From contig CAVZHO010000011.1 in the NCBI GenBank assembly GCA_963775085.1, positions 1-64,000 of the forward strand: a stretch of DNA of 64,000 nucleotides. The letters are read 5' to 3'. Each line of letters starts with the position of its first letter. Positions within the stretch are counted from its first letter, which is position 1. Position numbers and translations under genes: made by a program. The notes under the pieces were generated by a model, which searched no databases, had not been told where the DNA came from, and saw nothing but the letters and a program-made list of their open reading frames with translations. The stretch is from JAAFIP01 sp963775085 (lineage in GTDB: Bacteria > Pseudomonadota > Gammaproteobacteria > Burkholderiales > Burkholderiaceae_C). Positions 27,526 to 36,088 of this stretch are shown piece by piece.

Positions 27526-28356
27526 TTAAGCCAGCCAGCGCTTGCGACGCTTGTAGCTCTTGACGTCTTTAAAGCTTTTCTTCTCACCATCACCACCGCC
27601 GGTGCCCAGGTAAAACTCTTTCACGTCTTCATTGGTGGCCAGCTCTTTGGCGGGGCCGTCCATCACAATGCGGCCGCTCTCCATGATGTAGCCGTAGTCG
27701 GCGTAGCGCAACGCCATGTTGGTGTTTTGCTCGGCTAACAAGAAGGTGACGCCTTCTTTGGTGTTGAGGTCTTTCACAATCTCAAACACTTCTTCCACAA
27801 TCTGCGGGGCCAGGCCCATCGACGGCTCGTCCAGCAGCACCATGGTGGGGTTAGCCATCAGCGCGCGGCCAATGGCGCACATTTGCTGCTCGCCGCCCGA
27901 GGTATAGGCAGCTTGGCTGGTGCGGCGGGTTTTCAGGCGCGGGAAGTAGTTGTAGACTTTTTCCAGATTGGCGGCAATTTGCGCCTTGCTCTTGACGGTG
28001 TAGGCACCCGTCATCAGGTTTTCTTCAATCGTCAGGTGGGCAAAGCAGTGACGCCCTTCCATCACCTGCACCACGCCGCGCTGCACCAGGTCAGCCGGGC
28101 TTAAATTTTCTATGCGCTCGCCGCGCAGCTCAATACTGCCCTTGGTCACCGCGCCGCGCTCGCCCGACAGCAGGTTGCTGATGGCGCGCAGCGTGGTAGT
28201 TTTACCCGCGCCGTTGCCGCCCAGAATGGCCACAATGCCGCGCTCGGGCACTTGCAGGCTCACGCCCTTGAGCACCAGGATGACGTGGTTGTAGATGACC
28301 TCAATGCCATTGACGTTGAGGACGATGTTGGGGGTGGCGGTCTTGTTTTCCATCAT
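27526..28356 (-). CDS. livF: Branched-chain-type ABC transporter ATP-binding protein (LivF)
   Basis: A 276-residue ATPase with Walker A GGNGAGKTT (~48-56), Q-loop VQVMEGRHCFAHLT, signature YTSGGEQQMCAIGRAL and Walker B MVLLDEPSMGLAP, then AEQNTNMALRYAD. It is the LivF member; LivG is encoded at 32240. A 20-odd residue basic C-terminal extension (after GGGDGEKKS, ending KRRKRWLA) is longer than in typical LivF. The product powers import by the LivH-LivM permease. Confidence 0.88.
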   Translation of the reverse strand: MMENKTATPNIVLNVNGIEVIYNHVILVLKGVSLQVPERGIVAILGGNGAGKTTTLRAISNLLSGERGAVTKGSIELRGERIENLSPADLVQRGVVQVMEGRHCFAHLTIEENLMTGAYTVKSKAQIAANLEKVYNYFPRLKTRRTSQAAYTSGGEQQMCAIGRALMANPTMVLLDEPSMGLAPQIVEEVFEIVKDLNTKEGVTFLLAEQNTNMALRYADYGYIMESGRIVMDGPAKELATNEDVKEFYLGTGGGDGEKKSFKDVKSYKRRKRWLA

Positions 28357-28367
28357 GGGTTCTTTGG

Positions 28368-28432
28368 CTAGTTCAAAGTGCAGCCCTGCGATGGGCCGGT
28401 GCTGCGCTTTGAACTAGCGACTCTTGCGAGTC
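28368..28432 (-). promoter_or_regulatory. Stem-loops between the binding-protein gene and livF
   Basis: A 17-bp arm at 28368-28384 pairs with 28401-28417 with one G:T-type mismatch, enclosing 16 bases. A second hairpin GACTC-TTGC-GAGTC follows at 28419-28432. No U-tract follows on either side. Structures like this after a binding-protein gene often protect its mRNA 3' end and lower downstream expression; that role is inference. Confidence 0.6.
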
Positions 28433-28464
28433 ACTAGCGGGCTGGTGATCAAGCCCCCGTCAGA

Positions 28465-29796
28465 TTACGACTGGCAGTCCGCACCATCACGGCGCACCAG
28501 CTTTTTCTCGGCGGCGTACTTGTTGGCGGCAGCCTTGACCATCGGGTTGATGATCTGCTCGTCGCCTTGCAGCCAGTCCGAGGTCCAGACAAACTTGCTG
28601 CCGTCCCAGGTGTGCACACGGGCAAACGACGCGCCCATATGGTCTTTGCAGCTGGTGGAGATCGGGCGCATCACGCCCTTAAAGCCCAGTGCATCGAGCT
28701 TGGCTTGCGTCAGGTTCAGGTTTTCATAGCCCCAGCGTGCCTGCTCGCCCGTCATGACCTTGCCTTTGCCAAAGCGCTCTTGCGCAGCGCGCACGCCTTC
28801 AACTGCAAACATGCCTGCCTGTAAGCCGCGCATGTACAGCACCTGGCCGACTTCTTCTTTCGGGCCCGTGCCCTGGCCTTTGCTGTGCACCAGATTCAAG
28901 ATATCTTTCACCACCACGGCATTGGGTTCTGCACCGTGCTGCATCATGATGGCGTTGTAGCCCTTGGCACCGTCGCCCACGTCTTTCACGTCCGGCTCGG
29001 CACCAGCCCACCACACGCCGTACATCTTGTCGCGTGGGTAGCCGGTGGCTTGTGCCTCTTTTAGCGCGGTGGAGTTCATCACACCCCAGCCCCAGTTGAG
29101 CACGTAGTCAGGACGGTTCTGGCGAATTTGCAGCCAGGTGGCTTTTTGTTCGACACCGGGGTGCGTCACCGGCAACAGGCTCAAGACAAAGCCGTGCATT
29201 TTGGCGCGCTCTTCCAGCAGGGGAATAGGCTCTTTACCAAATGGTGAATCGTGGTAAATCAGGGTGATTTTTTTGCCCTTGAGCTTGTCAAAGCCACCCT
29301 CTTTTTTGGCAATGTGCTGGATCAAGGTGTCAGCCGCCACCCAGTAGGTGCCTGATATGGGGAAGTTCCACTTGAACACACCGCCGTCAGCCGATTCGCT
29401 GCGGCCATAGCCTGCGGTGATCAAGGGGATCTTGTCGCCGGGGGCTTTTTCGGTCAGAGCAAAGGTAATGCCAGTGGACAGTGGCTGGAATACTGTAGCG
29501 CCGCCGTTTTTGCCCTTCAGCCGCTCGTAGCATTCCACACCACGGTCGGTGGCGTAGCCGGTTTCGCACTCTTCAAAAGAGAGCTTCACGCCGTTAATGC
29601 CGCCCTTGGCATTGACCAGCTTGAAGTAGTCGGCCATGCCGTTGGCAAAAGGCACGCCGTTAGGCGCGTAGGCACCGGTGCGGTACACCAGCATCGGGAA
29701 GAACTGCTCTTTGGCCTGGGCCAAAGCGTTGGTGGCCACGGCCCCCAAACCTGTGACTGCAATCGTTGCAGCAACCGCTAATTGACGTAGTTTCAT
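28465..29796 (-). CDS. ABC transporter substrate-binding protein (Liv type)
   Basis: A 443-residue periplasmic binding protein with signal peptide MKLRQLAVAATIAVTGLGAV...ALAQ and a GGAG site before the ATG. The mature part fits the type I periplasmic-binding fold: YRTGAYAPNGVPFANG, VNAKGGINGVKLSFEECETG, and KITLIYHDSPFGKEPIPLLEE. Two further cysteines (CKD and the terminal DCQS) could pair. Length and motifs resemble the binding proteins found next to acyl-CoA ligases in Burkholderiales rather than classical LivJ, so an aromatic or branched carboxylate is as likely a ligand as an amino acid. Confidence 0.88.
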   Translation of the reverse strand: MKLRQLAVAATIAVTGLGAVATNALAQAKEQFFPMLVYRTGAYAPNGVPFANGMADYFKLVNAKGGINGVKLSFEECETGYATDRGVECYERLKGKNGGATVFQPLSTGITFALTEKAPGDKIPLITAGYGRSESADGGVFKWNFPISGTYWVAADTLIQHIAKKEGGFDKLKGKKITLIYHDSPFGKEPIPLLEERAKMHGFVLSLLPVTHPGVEQKATWLQIRQNRPDYVLNWGWGVMNSTALKEAQATGYPRDKMYGVWWAGAEPDVKDVGDGAKGYNAIMMQHGAEPNAVVVKDILNLVHSKGQGTGPKEEVGQVLYMRGLQAGMFAVEGVRAAQERFGKGKVMTGEQARWGYENLNLTQAKLDALGFKGVMRPISTSCKDHMGASFARVHTWDGSKFVWTSDWLQGDEQIINPMVKAAANKYAAEKKLVRRDGADCQS

Positions 29797-29916
29797 AGTC
29801 TCACTCCAGTAAAGTTAAAACACACACACAAAATTACCATCTACCCAACGCTTGAACCCACCACCCCGGCATCAGTATTTGCGAGCATGCAAACCCTGTA
29901 AAGCCAGCGCAAGCCC

Positions 29917-30993
29917 CTAGTGCGGAAAGGGCCAAATCCGCAGCTTTTGCTTGGCCACGCTCCACAGCTTGGCCAAGCCGTGCGGCTCCACAATCAAGAA
30001 CCACACTATCAAAGCACCGAACACCATAAACTCGGCATGCGACACACCGGCTGTCGATATATGTACCCCAACCAGATCGCCCAGGGCAGGCAAAAACTGG
30101 TTCAAGAAAATGGGCAGCACGACGATGAACGCCGCACCAAAAAAGCTGCCCATGATCGAACCCATGCCGCCAATAATCACCATAAACAAGAGCTGGAACG
30201 AGCGGTCCACCGAGAAGGCTGCTGGCTCCCACGAGCCCAGGTGCACAAAGCCCCACAGGCCGCCCGCCACACCAATGATGAAGCTGCTGACCGCAAAGGC
30301 CGACAGCTTGGCGTACATGGGGCGAATACCAATGACGGCTGCCGCCACGTCCATGTCGCGGATGGCCATCCACTCGCGGCCAATCGCGCCACGAACCAGG
30401 TTTTTGGCCAGCAGGGCAAACACCACCAGAATGCCAAGGCAAAACAGGTACTTGTCCAAGGGGGTGTCAATCTTCCAGCCAAAGAGCTGCAGGTTAGACA
30501 CCGACACCGAGCCCGATGCCGTGTTGTTGGTAAACCATTTCACCCGCAAGAAAGCCCAGTCGCAAAAGAACTGCGCCGCCAAGGTGGCAATGGCCAAATA
30601 CAGCCCGCGCACCCGCAAGCTGGGGATGCCAAAAAACATGCCCACCAGGGTGGCGAAAAATCCGCCCATCAGCAGCGCCGCAATCACTGGCATGCCGTCG
30701 ATGCGTACATAAAAGTTGTACGCCGCATAAGCACCCACCGCCATGAAAGCGCCTGAGCCCAGCGAGATTTGCCCGCAGTAGCCCACCAAGATATTTACCC
30801 CAATGGCCGCCAAGGCCAAGATCAGGAAGGGGATAAAAATGGCTTTAAAGATGTATTCCGATGCCAACATGGGCACCAAAATGAACGCCACAGCCAAGAT
30901 CAGCGCCATCGCAATACGGTCTTGCGTGATGGGCAGAATTTGCTGGTCAGAGCGGTAGCTGGTTTTAAACTGACCGTTTTCGCGGTAAAACAT
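29917..30993 (-). CDS. livM: Branched-chain-type ABC transporter permease (LivM)
   Basis: A 358-residue inner-membrane protein with about ten hydrophobic segments. Start chosen at MFYRENGQFK (30993); an upstream in-frame start would lie in the inverted repeat and adds a basic tail not seen in the family. LivM hallmarks are NILVGYCGQISLGSGAFMAVGAYA, PSLRVRGLYLAIATLA, REWMAIRDMDVAA (the ATPase-coupling EAA-like loop) and IIGGMGSIMGSFFGAAF. It pairs with LivH and is fed by LivF and LivG. Confidence 0.9.
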   Translation of the reverse strand: MFYRENGQFKTSYRSDQQILPITQDRIAMALILAVAFILVPMLASEYIFKAIFIPFLILALAAIGVNILVGYCGQISLGSGAFMAVGAYAAYNFYVRIDGMPVIAALLMGGFFATLVGMFFGIPSLRVRGLYLAIATLAAQFFCDWAFLRVKWFTNNTASGSVSVSNLQLFGWKIDTPLDKYLFCLGILVVFALLAKNLVRGAIGREWMAIRDMDVAAAVIGIRPMYAKLSAFAVSSFIIGVAGGLWGFVHLGSWEPAAFSVDRSFQLLFMVIIGGMGSIMGSFFGAAFIVVLPIFLNQFLPALGDLVGVHISTAGVSHAEFMVFGALIVWFLIVEPHGLAKLWSVAKQKLRIWPFPH

Positions 30994-31033
30994 GGATGTT
31001 CCTAATTCACTTAAATCATTGCTGAGAGGTCGG

Positions 31034-31154
31034 AGGTAACGCAAAAAGCGCAAAAAGATCGCAAAAAACGCAAAAAATAAGAAATTGAATTCACTCTCAT
31101 AAATATCTTTTTTTGCGTTTTTGGTTTTCCACTTTTGCGTTTTTTGCGTTACCT
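31034..31154. repeat. 121-bp imperfect inverted repeat (copy 1) between livH and livM
   Basis: Begins AGGTAACGCAAAAAGCGC and ends GCGTTTTTTGCGTTACCT. Multiple CGCAAAAA units face TTTTTGCG units around a short AT-rich centre. A related copy lies at 33049-33156. The RNA would form a long hairpin in either orientation. Confidence 0.85.
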
Positions 31155-31174
31155 ATGCACCCGTCGGTAGCCCC

Positions 31175-32104
31175 TCAAACCCTGTCAATAATCTTCTCGC
31201 CAAACAAACCCTGCGGTCTGAACAGCAAAAACACCAGCGCCAATACATACGCAAACCAAATCTCAATGCCGCCGCCCACCATCGGGCCGATGTAGACCTC
31301 GGACAATTTCTCGCCCACGCCAATAATCAGGCCGCCAATAATGGCGCCGGGCACTGAAGTGAGGCCACCCAAAATCACCACCGGTAGTGCGCGCAGCGCC
31401 ACCGTGGCCAGCGAGAACTGCACGCCCAACTTGCTGCCCCAAATCATGCCGGCCACCAAGGCCACCACACCGGCTACGCACCAGACGATGACCCAAATGC
31501 GGTTGAGCGGAATGCCAATCGACTGCGCCGCCTGATGGTCGTCGGCCACAGCGCGCAAGGCGCGGCCAGTCGTAGTCTTTTGGAAGAACACAGAGAGCAG
31601 GGCGACCAAGGTGGCGGCAATGGCGGCAGCGATCAAGTCTTCTTTGTTGATCAAAATGCCACCGGGAAACATGCTCTCAAAGGCCATGATCGGCTCTTTG
31701 GGCATGCCAATGTCGATCTTGTAAATGGCGCTGCCAAAAATGGTTTGGCCCAGGCCGTCCAAAAAGTAGCTGATACCCAAGGTGGCCATCAAGAGTGTAG
31801 CGCCCTCTTGGTTGACCAAGTGGCGCAGCACCAATTTTTCAATTACCCAAGCCACCACAAACATCACCACGGCGGCAATCAGAAATGCGGCGATGTTGGC
31901 CAGCACTTTGTTCTCGATACCCGTCCACTGCGGAATCCACTCGGCAAAGCGCGCCATGGCCAGCGCGGCAAACAGCACCATAGCTCCTTGGGCAAAGTTA
32001 AACACGCCCGAGGCTTTGAAAATCAGCACAAAGCCCAGCGCCACTAGCGAATACAGCATGCCCGCCATCAGGCCGCCCAATAATGTTTCTAAGAAAAATC
32101 CCAT
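31175..32104 (-). CDS. livH: Branched-chain-type ABC transporter permease (LivH)
   Basis: A 309-residue inner-membrane permease with about eight hydrophobic segments. LivH motifs are LLGGLMAGMLYSLVALGFVLIFKASGVFNFAQGA at the N-terminus, RALRAVADDHQAAQSIGIPL in the cytoplasmic coupling loop, and VILGGLTSVPGAIIGGL near the end. The ATG shares its first base with the stop of a repeat-derived mini-ORF (TAATG), so translation is probably coupled through it to livG. Confidence 0.9.
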   Translation of the reverse strand: MGFFLETLLGGLMAGMLYSLVALGFVLIFKASGVFNFAQGAMVLFAALAMARFAEWIPQWTGIENKVLANIAAFLIAAVVMFVVAWVIEKLVLRHLVNQEGATLLMATLGISYFLDGLGQTIFGSAIYKIDIGMPKEPIMAFESMFPGGILINKEDLIAAAIAATLVALLSVFFQKTTTGRALRAVADDHQAAQSIGIPLNRIWVIVWCVAGVVALVAGMIWGSKLGVQFSLATVALRALPVVILGGLTSVPGAIIGGLIIGVGEKLSEVYIGPMVGGGIEIWFAYVLALVFLLFRPQGLFGEKIIDRV

Positions 32105-32238
32105 TATTTGCTCCCCCCCTTTGCTGTCTCGCTACGCGACACAGCCTCCCCCCTGACAGGGGGCGCAGCTAGCAGCCTGGCAAAGCCAGTTCTGCGGCTG
32201 CTGCTTGCAAAGGCACGCTTCATATTGGAGTTGTTCAT
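32104..32238 (-). repeat. Repeat element with a 44-codon mini-ORF bridging livG and livH
   Basis: The segment holds two palindromes, TGTCTCGCTACGCGACACA and CCCCCTGACAGGGGG. On the minus strand it encodes an uninterrupted 44-residue reading frame (MNNSNMKRAFASSSRRTG...) that begins one base after the livG stop (TGACATG) and ends on the livH start (TAATG). The peptide is basic and of low complexity and I know no protein like it. It may act only to carry ribosomes across the insertion. Expression is unproven. Confidence 0.55.
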
Positions 32239-32239
32239 G

Positions 32240-33023
32240 TCAGTGACTCGTTCCTAAATAGGCTTTGATAACTTCGGGGTTGTTGCGCACTTCACTGCGG
32301 GGTGCCGTCACCGATGATTTTTCCGTAGTCCAGTACTACCACGCGGTCAGAGATGTCCATCACCACGCTCATGTCGTGCTCGATGAGTACGACCGTGGTG
32401 CCAAACTCGTCGTTCACGTCCAGCACAAAGCGGCACATGTCCTGTTTTTCTTCCAGGTTCATGCCGGCCATCGGCTCGTCCAGTAGCAGTACCTGAGGCT
32501 CCATGGCGAGAGCTCGGCCAAGGTCGACGCGTTTTTGCAGGCCGTAGGGCAACTGGCCCACGGGCGTTTTGCGAAACGGCTGGATCTCCAGAAAATCAAT
32601 GATCTGCTCCACATACTCGCGGTGCTTGATCTCCTCGCGCTCGGCCGGGCCGATGCGCAGGGCTTGCATGAAAAGGTTGCTTTTAATTTTGAGGTTGCGC
32701 CCCGACATAATGTTGTCCAGCACGCTCATGCCTTTGAACAGCGCCAGATTCTGGAAGGTACGCGCCACGCCCATCACCGCCACCTCGTGGCTGTTCATGT
32801 GCTTGAAGGTTTTGCCTTTGAAAGCAATGCTGCCCTCTTGCGGCTGGTACACGCCGTTGATGCAGTTGAGCATGGACGACTTGCCCGCGCCGTTGGGCCC
32901 AATGATGGCGCGGATCTCATGCTCACGCACATCAAAGCTGATATCGCTCAAGGCGTTGACTCCGCCAAACCTGAGCGAAATGTTCTTTACGTCAAGGATG
33001 ACATCACCGATTTTTTTACTCAT
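32240..33023 (-). CDS. livG: Branched-chain-type ABC transporter ATP-binding protein (LivG), frameshifted near C-terminus
   Basis: The ATPase has Walker A IGPNGAGKSS (~41), Q-loop RTFQNLALF, signature LPYGLQKRVDLGRAL, Walker B VLLLDEPMAGMN and the H-loop LIEHDMSVVMD. The uninterrupted frame stops at 32292 after GKIIGDGTPQ. The expected LivG ending EVRNNPEVIKAYLGTSH continues in the next frame to a TGA at 32240, so one extra base lies near 32294-32297. All catalytic motifs precede the break, so a shortened 243-residue product might still work. It is either a sequencing insertion or a mild real mutation. It lies just upstream of the mini-ORF and livH. Confidence 0.85.
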
Positions 33024-33048
33024 GGCTGAAACCGTTTCACCCTAAAAG

Positions 33049-33156
33049 AGGTAACGCAAAAAGCGCAAAAAGAACGCGAAAAACGCGAAAAGAAGAAAAA
33101 TTTTGAGATTTCATTTTTATGATTTTTGCGTCTTTTTCGCGCTTTTTGCGTTACCT
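33049..33156. repeat. 108-bp imperfect inverted repeat (copy 2) between the ligase gene and livG
   Basis: Begins AGGTAACGCAAAAAGCGC and ends GCGCTTTTTGCGTTACCT; the ends match copy 1 (31034-31154) while the centres differ. Built of alternating GCGAAAAA-like and TTTTTCGC-like units. Confidence 0.85.
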
Positions 33157-33166
33157 ACACCGTAGC

Positions 33167-35110
33167 TCATGCTGCCACCTTCACCGGAGTAAACGTCTTC
33201 GCATCGGCAATCTTCAACGTAGCCGACACCTTGCCGCTGCGGCCGTCTTCAAACTTGACCACGGTTTCAATAAACTGCGATGTCGCCCCGTTGTACAGCC
33301 CATCAATCAACGGCTGGTATTTTTCGGCGATGAAGCCCCGGCGGACTTTGTTGGTTCGGGTGAGTTCACCGTCGTCGGCATCCAGCTCTTTGTGCAGCAC
33401 CAGGAAGCGGCTGATCTGGCTGCCTGCCAACAAGGCATCGCGAGACAGGTCGGCGTTGACGGACTCTACGCATTCCTTGATGAGCTGGTAGACCTCGGGT
33501 TTTTGCGCCAGGTCGGTGTAGCCTGCGTAGGGCAGGTTGCGGCGTTCGGCCCAGTTGCCTACGGCATCGAAGTCGATGTTGAGCATGACGCACACGCGGT
33601 CGCGGGCATCGCCGTAGGCTACAGCTTCTTTGATGTGCGGGAAGAACTTGAGTTTGTTCTCGACATACTTGGGTGCGAACATCGCACCGTCATTCGCACC
33701 GCCCGCGATGCGGCCCACGTCTTTCACGCGGTCGATAATTTTCAGGTGGCCCTGTGCGTCGATAAAGCCTGCGTCGCTGGTGTGGTACCAGCCGTCCGCC
33801 GTTTTGACCTCGGCCGTGGCGGCGGGGTTTTTGTAGTATTCCTTGAGCAGGCCGGGGCTTTTGACCATGATCTCGCCGCTTTCGGACAGCTTGATTTCTA
33901 CACCCTCAATCGGGATGCCCACGGTGTCGGCGCGCACCTGGTTGTCGGGCTGCAGGCAAACGAACACGGCGGTTTCGGTGCTGCCATAGAGCTGCTTCAA
34001 GTTAATGCCAATGGAGCGGTAAAAGGTAAACAGATCCGGGCCGATGGCCTCGCCTGCGGTGTAGGCCACGCGCACGCGGCTCATGCCCAGGTTGTTGCGC
34101 AGGGGGCCATACACCATCACATTGCCCAGGGCGTACAGCGCGCTATCGACCAGGCCCACGTTGCCACCGTCCATTTTGGCGGGGCCAACACGTTTAGCTA
34201 CGTCCATCAACTTTTTAAACATTGTGCGCTTGAGGCCGCCCGCGTCTTCCATGCGGATCATCACGCTGGTGAGCAGGCCTTCAAATACGCGCGGCGGGGC
34301 AAAGTAGTAGGTGGGGCCGACTTCTTTCAGGTCGATGGTGATGGTGGCCGCGCTCTCGGGGCAGTTGACCACGTAGCCGCACACCAGCCACTGCGCGTAG
34401 CTGAAAATGTTTTGTCCAATCCAGGCCAACGGCATGTAGGCCAGCACTTCTTCGGCATTGGTCAGCTTGTCAAACTTGGCTCCAGCTTCTGCGCGATTCA
34501 GCAAGGTGAAGTGCGTGTGCACCACGCCTTTGGGGTTGCCGGTGGTGCCGCTGGTAAAGAACATGGCGGCCACGTCTTCGCTTTTTGTCTTGGCGACCTC
34601 GGCTTTATAAAACGCTGTGTCGTTGGCGGCAAAGGCTGCGCCAGCCTCGATCAATGCATCCAACGCGGCCAGGCCAGGCTCGCTGTAGTTGCGCAGGCCG
34701 CGTGGGTTGTCGTAATAAATGTGGGATATCAGCGGGCACTGCTCGCGAATCTCGATCAGCTTGTCCACCTGCTCCTGGTCCTCCACCACGGCAAAGCGCA
34801 CGTCGGCATTGGTGATGGGGAACACGCACTCGGCCCCGGCTGCGTCCTGGTACAGCGGCACGGGAATAGCGCCCAGCGACTGCGCCGCCAGCATGGTGGC
34901 GTACAGGCGGGGACGGTTGGAGCCGATCACCACCATATGCTCGCCGCGCGTAAGGCCCGCCGCGTGCAGGCCGCAGGCAATGCGTTCAACCATCGTGGCC
35001 AGCGCCTGCCAACTGGTGGCCTGCCAAATGCCGTATTCCTTTTCGCGCAGGGCGGGCGCACTGGGGCGCTCGCTGGCGTGTCTTAACAAAAGTTGGGGAA
35101 AGGTGTGCAT
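33167..35110 (-). CDS. AMP-dependent long-chain/aryl acyl-CoA synthetase
   Basis: A 647-residue ANL-superfamily ligase. The P-loop AMFFTSGTTGNPKGVVHTH is near 190-208, the A5 motif KQLYGSTETAVFV near 365, the A7 motif DGWYHTSDAGFID near 440, and the A8 hinge KIIDRVKDVGRIAGGA shortly after. The length and a C-terminal NKVRRGFIAEKYQPLIDGLY match long-chain fatty acyl-CoA synthetase-like proteins. As first gene of the liv operon, divergent from a Crp/Fnr regulator, it likely activates the substrate imported by the transporter. The exact acid is unknown. Confidence 0.87.
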   Translation of the reverse strand: MHTFPQLLLRHASERPSAPALREKEYGIWQATSWQALATMVERIACGLHAAGLTRGEHMVVIGSNRPRLYATMLAAQSLGAIPVPLYQDAAGAECVFPITNADVRFAVVEDQEQVDKLIEIREQCPLISHIYYDNPRGLRNYSEPGLAALDALIEAGAAFAANDTAFYKAEVAKTKSEDVAAMFFTSGTTGNPKGVVHTHFTLLNRAEAGAKFDKLTNAEEVLAYMPLAWIGQNIFSYAQWLVCGYVVNCPESAATITIDLKEVGPTYYFAPPRVFEGLLTSVMIRMEDAGGLKRTMFKKLMDVAKRVGPAKMDGGNVGLVDSALYALGNVMVYGPLRNNLGMSRVRVAYTAGEAIGPDLFTFYRSIGINLKQLYGSTETAVFVCLQPDNQVRADTVGIPIEGVEIKLSESGEIMVKSPGLLKEYYKNPAATAEVKTADGWYHTSDAGFIDAQGHLKIIDRVKDVGRIAGGANDGAMFAPKYVENKLKFFPHIKEAVAYGDARDRVCVMLNIDFDAVGNWAERRNLPYAGYTDLAQKPEVYQLIKECVESVNADLSRDALLAGSQISRFLVLHKELDADDGELTRTNKVRRGFIAEKYQPLIDGLYNGATSQFIETVVKFEDGRSGKVSATLKIADAKTFTPVKVAA

Positions 35111-35172
35111 GGTGGGTGGGTTGGATTCTGTGGACTAAATGTAGGCCTTGCTTTGACGTTATGATGTCTATC

Positions 35173-35226
35173 GGACGACAATTTAGGGGTAGCCCTAGGG
35201 AGTACATACCCTATGCACTGTCGTCC
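35173..35226. promoter_or_regulatory. Candidate operator region between ligase and Crp/Fnr-like gene
   Basis: Nested inverted repeats: outer GGACGACA (35173-35180) with TGTCGTCC (35219-35226), and inner TAGGG...CCCTA pairs around AGTACATA. The segment lies in the only intergenic space between the divergent ligase and regulator genes, so binding here could control both. The binding protein is not known. Confidence 0.45.
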
Positions 35227-35248
35227 AAGCGCCTAAGGCAGACTTTAT

Positions 35249-35971
35249 ATGACCAAACATTCCGCCGAAGACCTCAGCCTGCACCAGCGCCGCCGCGCGC
35301 CCACCGCGCTGGAGTTGCAAGCCATCCCCTGGTTGGACGTGCTGGGCGAAGCTGAGCGCCTGCGCGCCTGCGCCGCCCTGCAAGTAGGCGAGGCCAACCA
35401 GGGCGACACCGTCTGCCGCATCGGCCGCCCCGTCACCTACTGGTTTGGCCTGATCGACGGCCTGCTGAAAATGAGCAACGACCTGCCCGACGGCCGCAGC
35501 ATCACCCTCACCGGCGTGCCACCCGGCGGCTGGTTTGGCGAGGGCACCGTACTCAAGCAAGAAAACTACCGCTACAACATCCAGGCCCTGCGCCCCAGCG
35601 TGGTGGCGGGCATCCCGGTAGAGACCTTTCACTGGCTGCTCGACCACAGCATCGGCTTTAACCGCTACGTGATGAACCAGCTCAACGAACGCCTGGGCCA
35701 GTTCATCGCCGCCCGCGAGAGCGACCGCAACCCCAACCCCGACGCCCGCGTAGCCGCCAGCCTGGCCGCGCTGTTCAACCCTGTGCTCTACCCCCGGGTC
35801 GGCAACGTGCTGCGCATCACCCAGCAAGAGCTGGGCTACCTGGTCGGCCTGTCGCGCCAGCGGGTGAATGAGGCGCTGGCTACACTGCAAGCGCGCGGGC
35901 TGGTGCGGCTGGAATATGGCGGACTGAAGGTGATGGATGTGGTGGCGCTGCGGGGGGCGGTGTTTGAATAG
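35249..35971 (+). CDS. Crp/Fnr family transcriptional regulator
   Basis: A 240-residue protein with an N-terminal cyclic-nucleotide-like jelly roll (VTYWFGLIDGLLKMSNDLPDGRSITLTGVPPGGWFGEGT, ~65-105) and a C-terminal winged helix with the recognition segment ITQQELGYLVGLSRQRVNEALATLQARGLV (~195-225). No cysteine cluster of the FNR iron-sulfur type is seen, and the cAMP-binding Arg-Ser pattern is not conserved, so the signal is unknown. It is divergent from the acyl-CoA ligase/liv operon and is the likely local regulator. Confidence 0.87.
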   Translation: MTKHSAEDLSLHQRRRAPTALELQAIPWLDVLGEAERLRACAALQVGEANQGDTVCRIGRPVTYWFGLIDGLLKMSNDLPDGRSITLTGVPPGGWFGEGTVLKQENYRYNIQALRPSVVAGIPVETFHWLLDHSIGFNRYVMNQLNERLGQFIAARESDRNPNPDARVAASLAALFNPVLYPRVGNVLRITQQELGYLVGLSRQRVNEALATLQARGLVRLEYGGLKVMDVVALRGAVFE

Positions 35972-35986
35972 TTGGGGGGCAGTTTA

Positions 35987-36043
35987 GGAGCTAATAGTGC
36001 CGATAGTCCCTGTCATTAGGACGTAAGATGCTATTAATTCAGA
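35987..36043 (-). repeat. Dispersed palindromic element between convergent genes
   Basis: Minus-strand reading GAATTAATAGC, ATCTTACGTCC, then GACAGGGACTATCGGCAC. It fills part of the gap between the Crp/Fnr-like gene and the convergent HPF gene. Confidence 0.8.
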
Positions 36044-36088
36044 AGCAGACAGAGGCCCCCGTGGTGCTACCTGCCTGTTGTTTACAGA

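Noticed and set aside
30994..31053. N-terminal extension of LivM
   Set aside because: The extra residues come from the inverted repeat, and the ATG at 30993 gives the usual LivM N-terminus.
33119..35086. Plus-strand open frame of 655 codons opposite the acyl-CoA synthetase
   Set aside because: The minus strand encodes a complete ANL ligase with all motifs; the plus-strand product is His/Val-rich shadow sequence.
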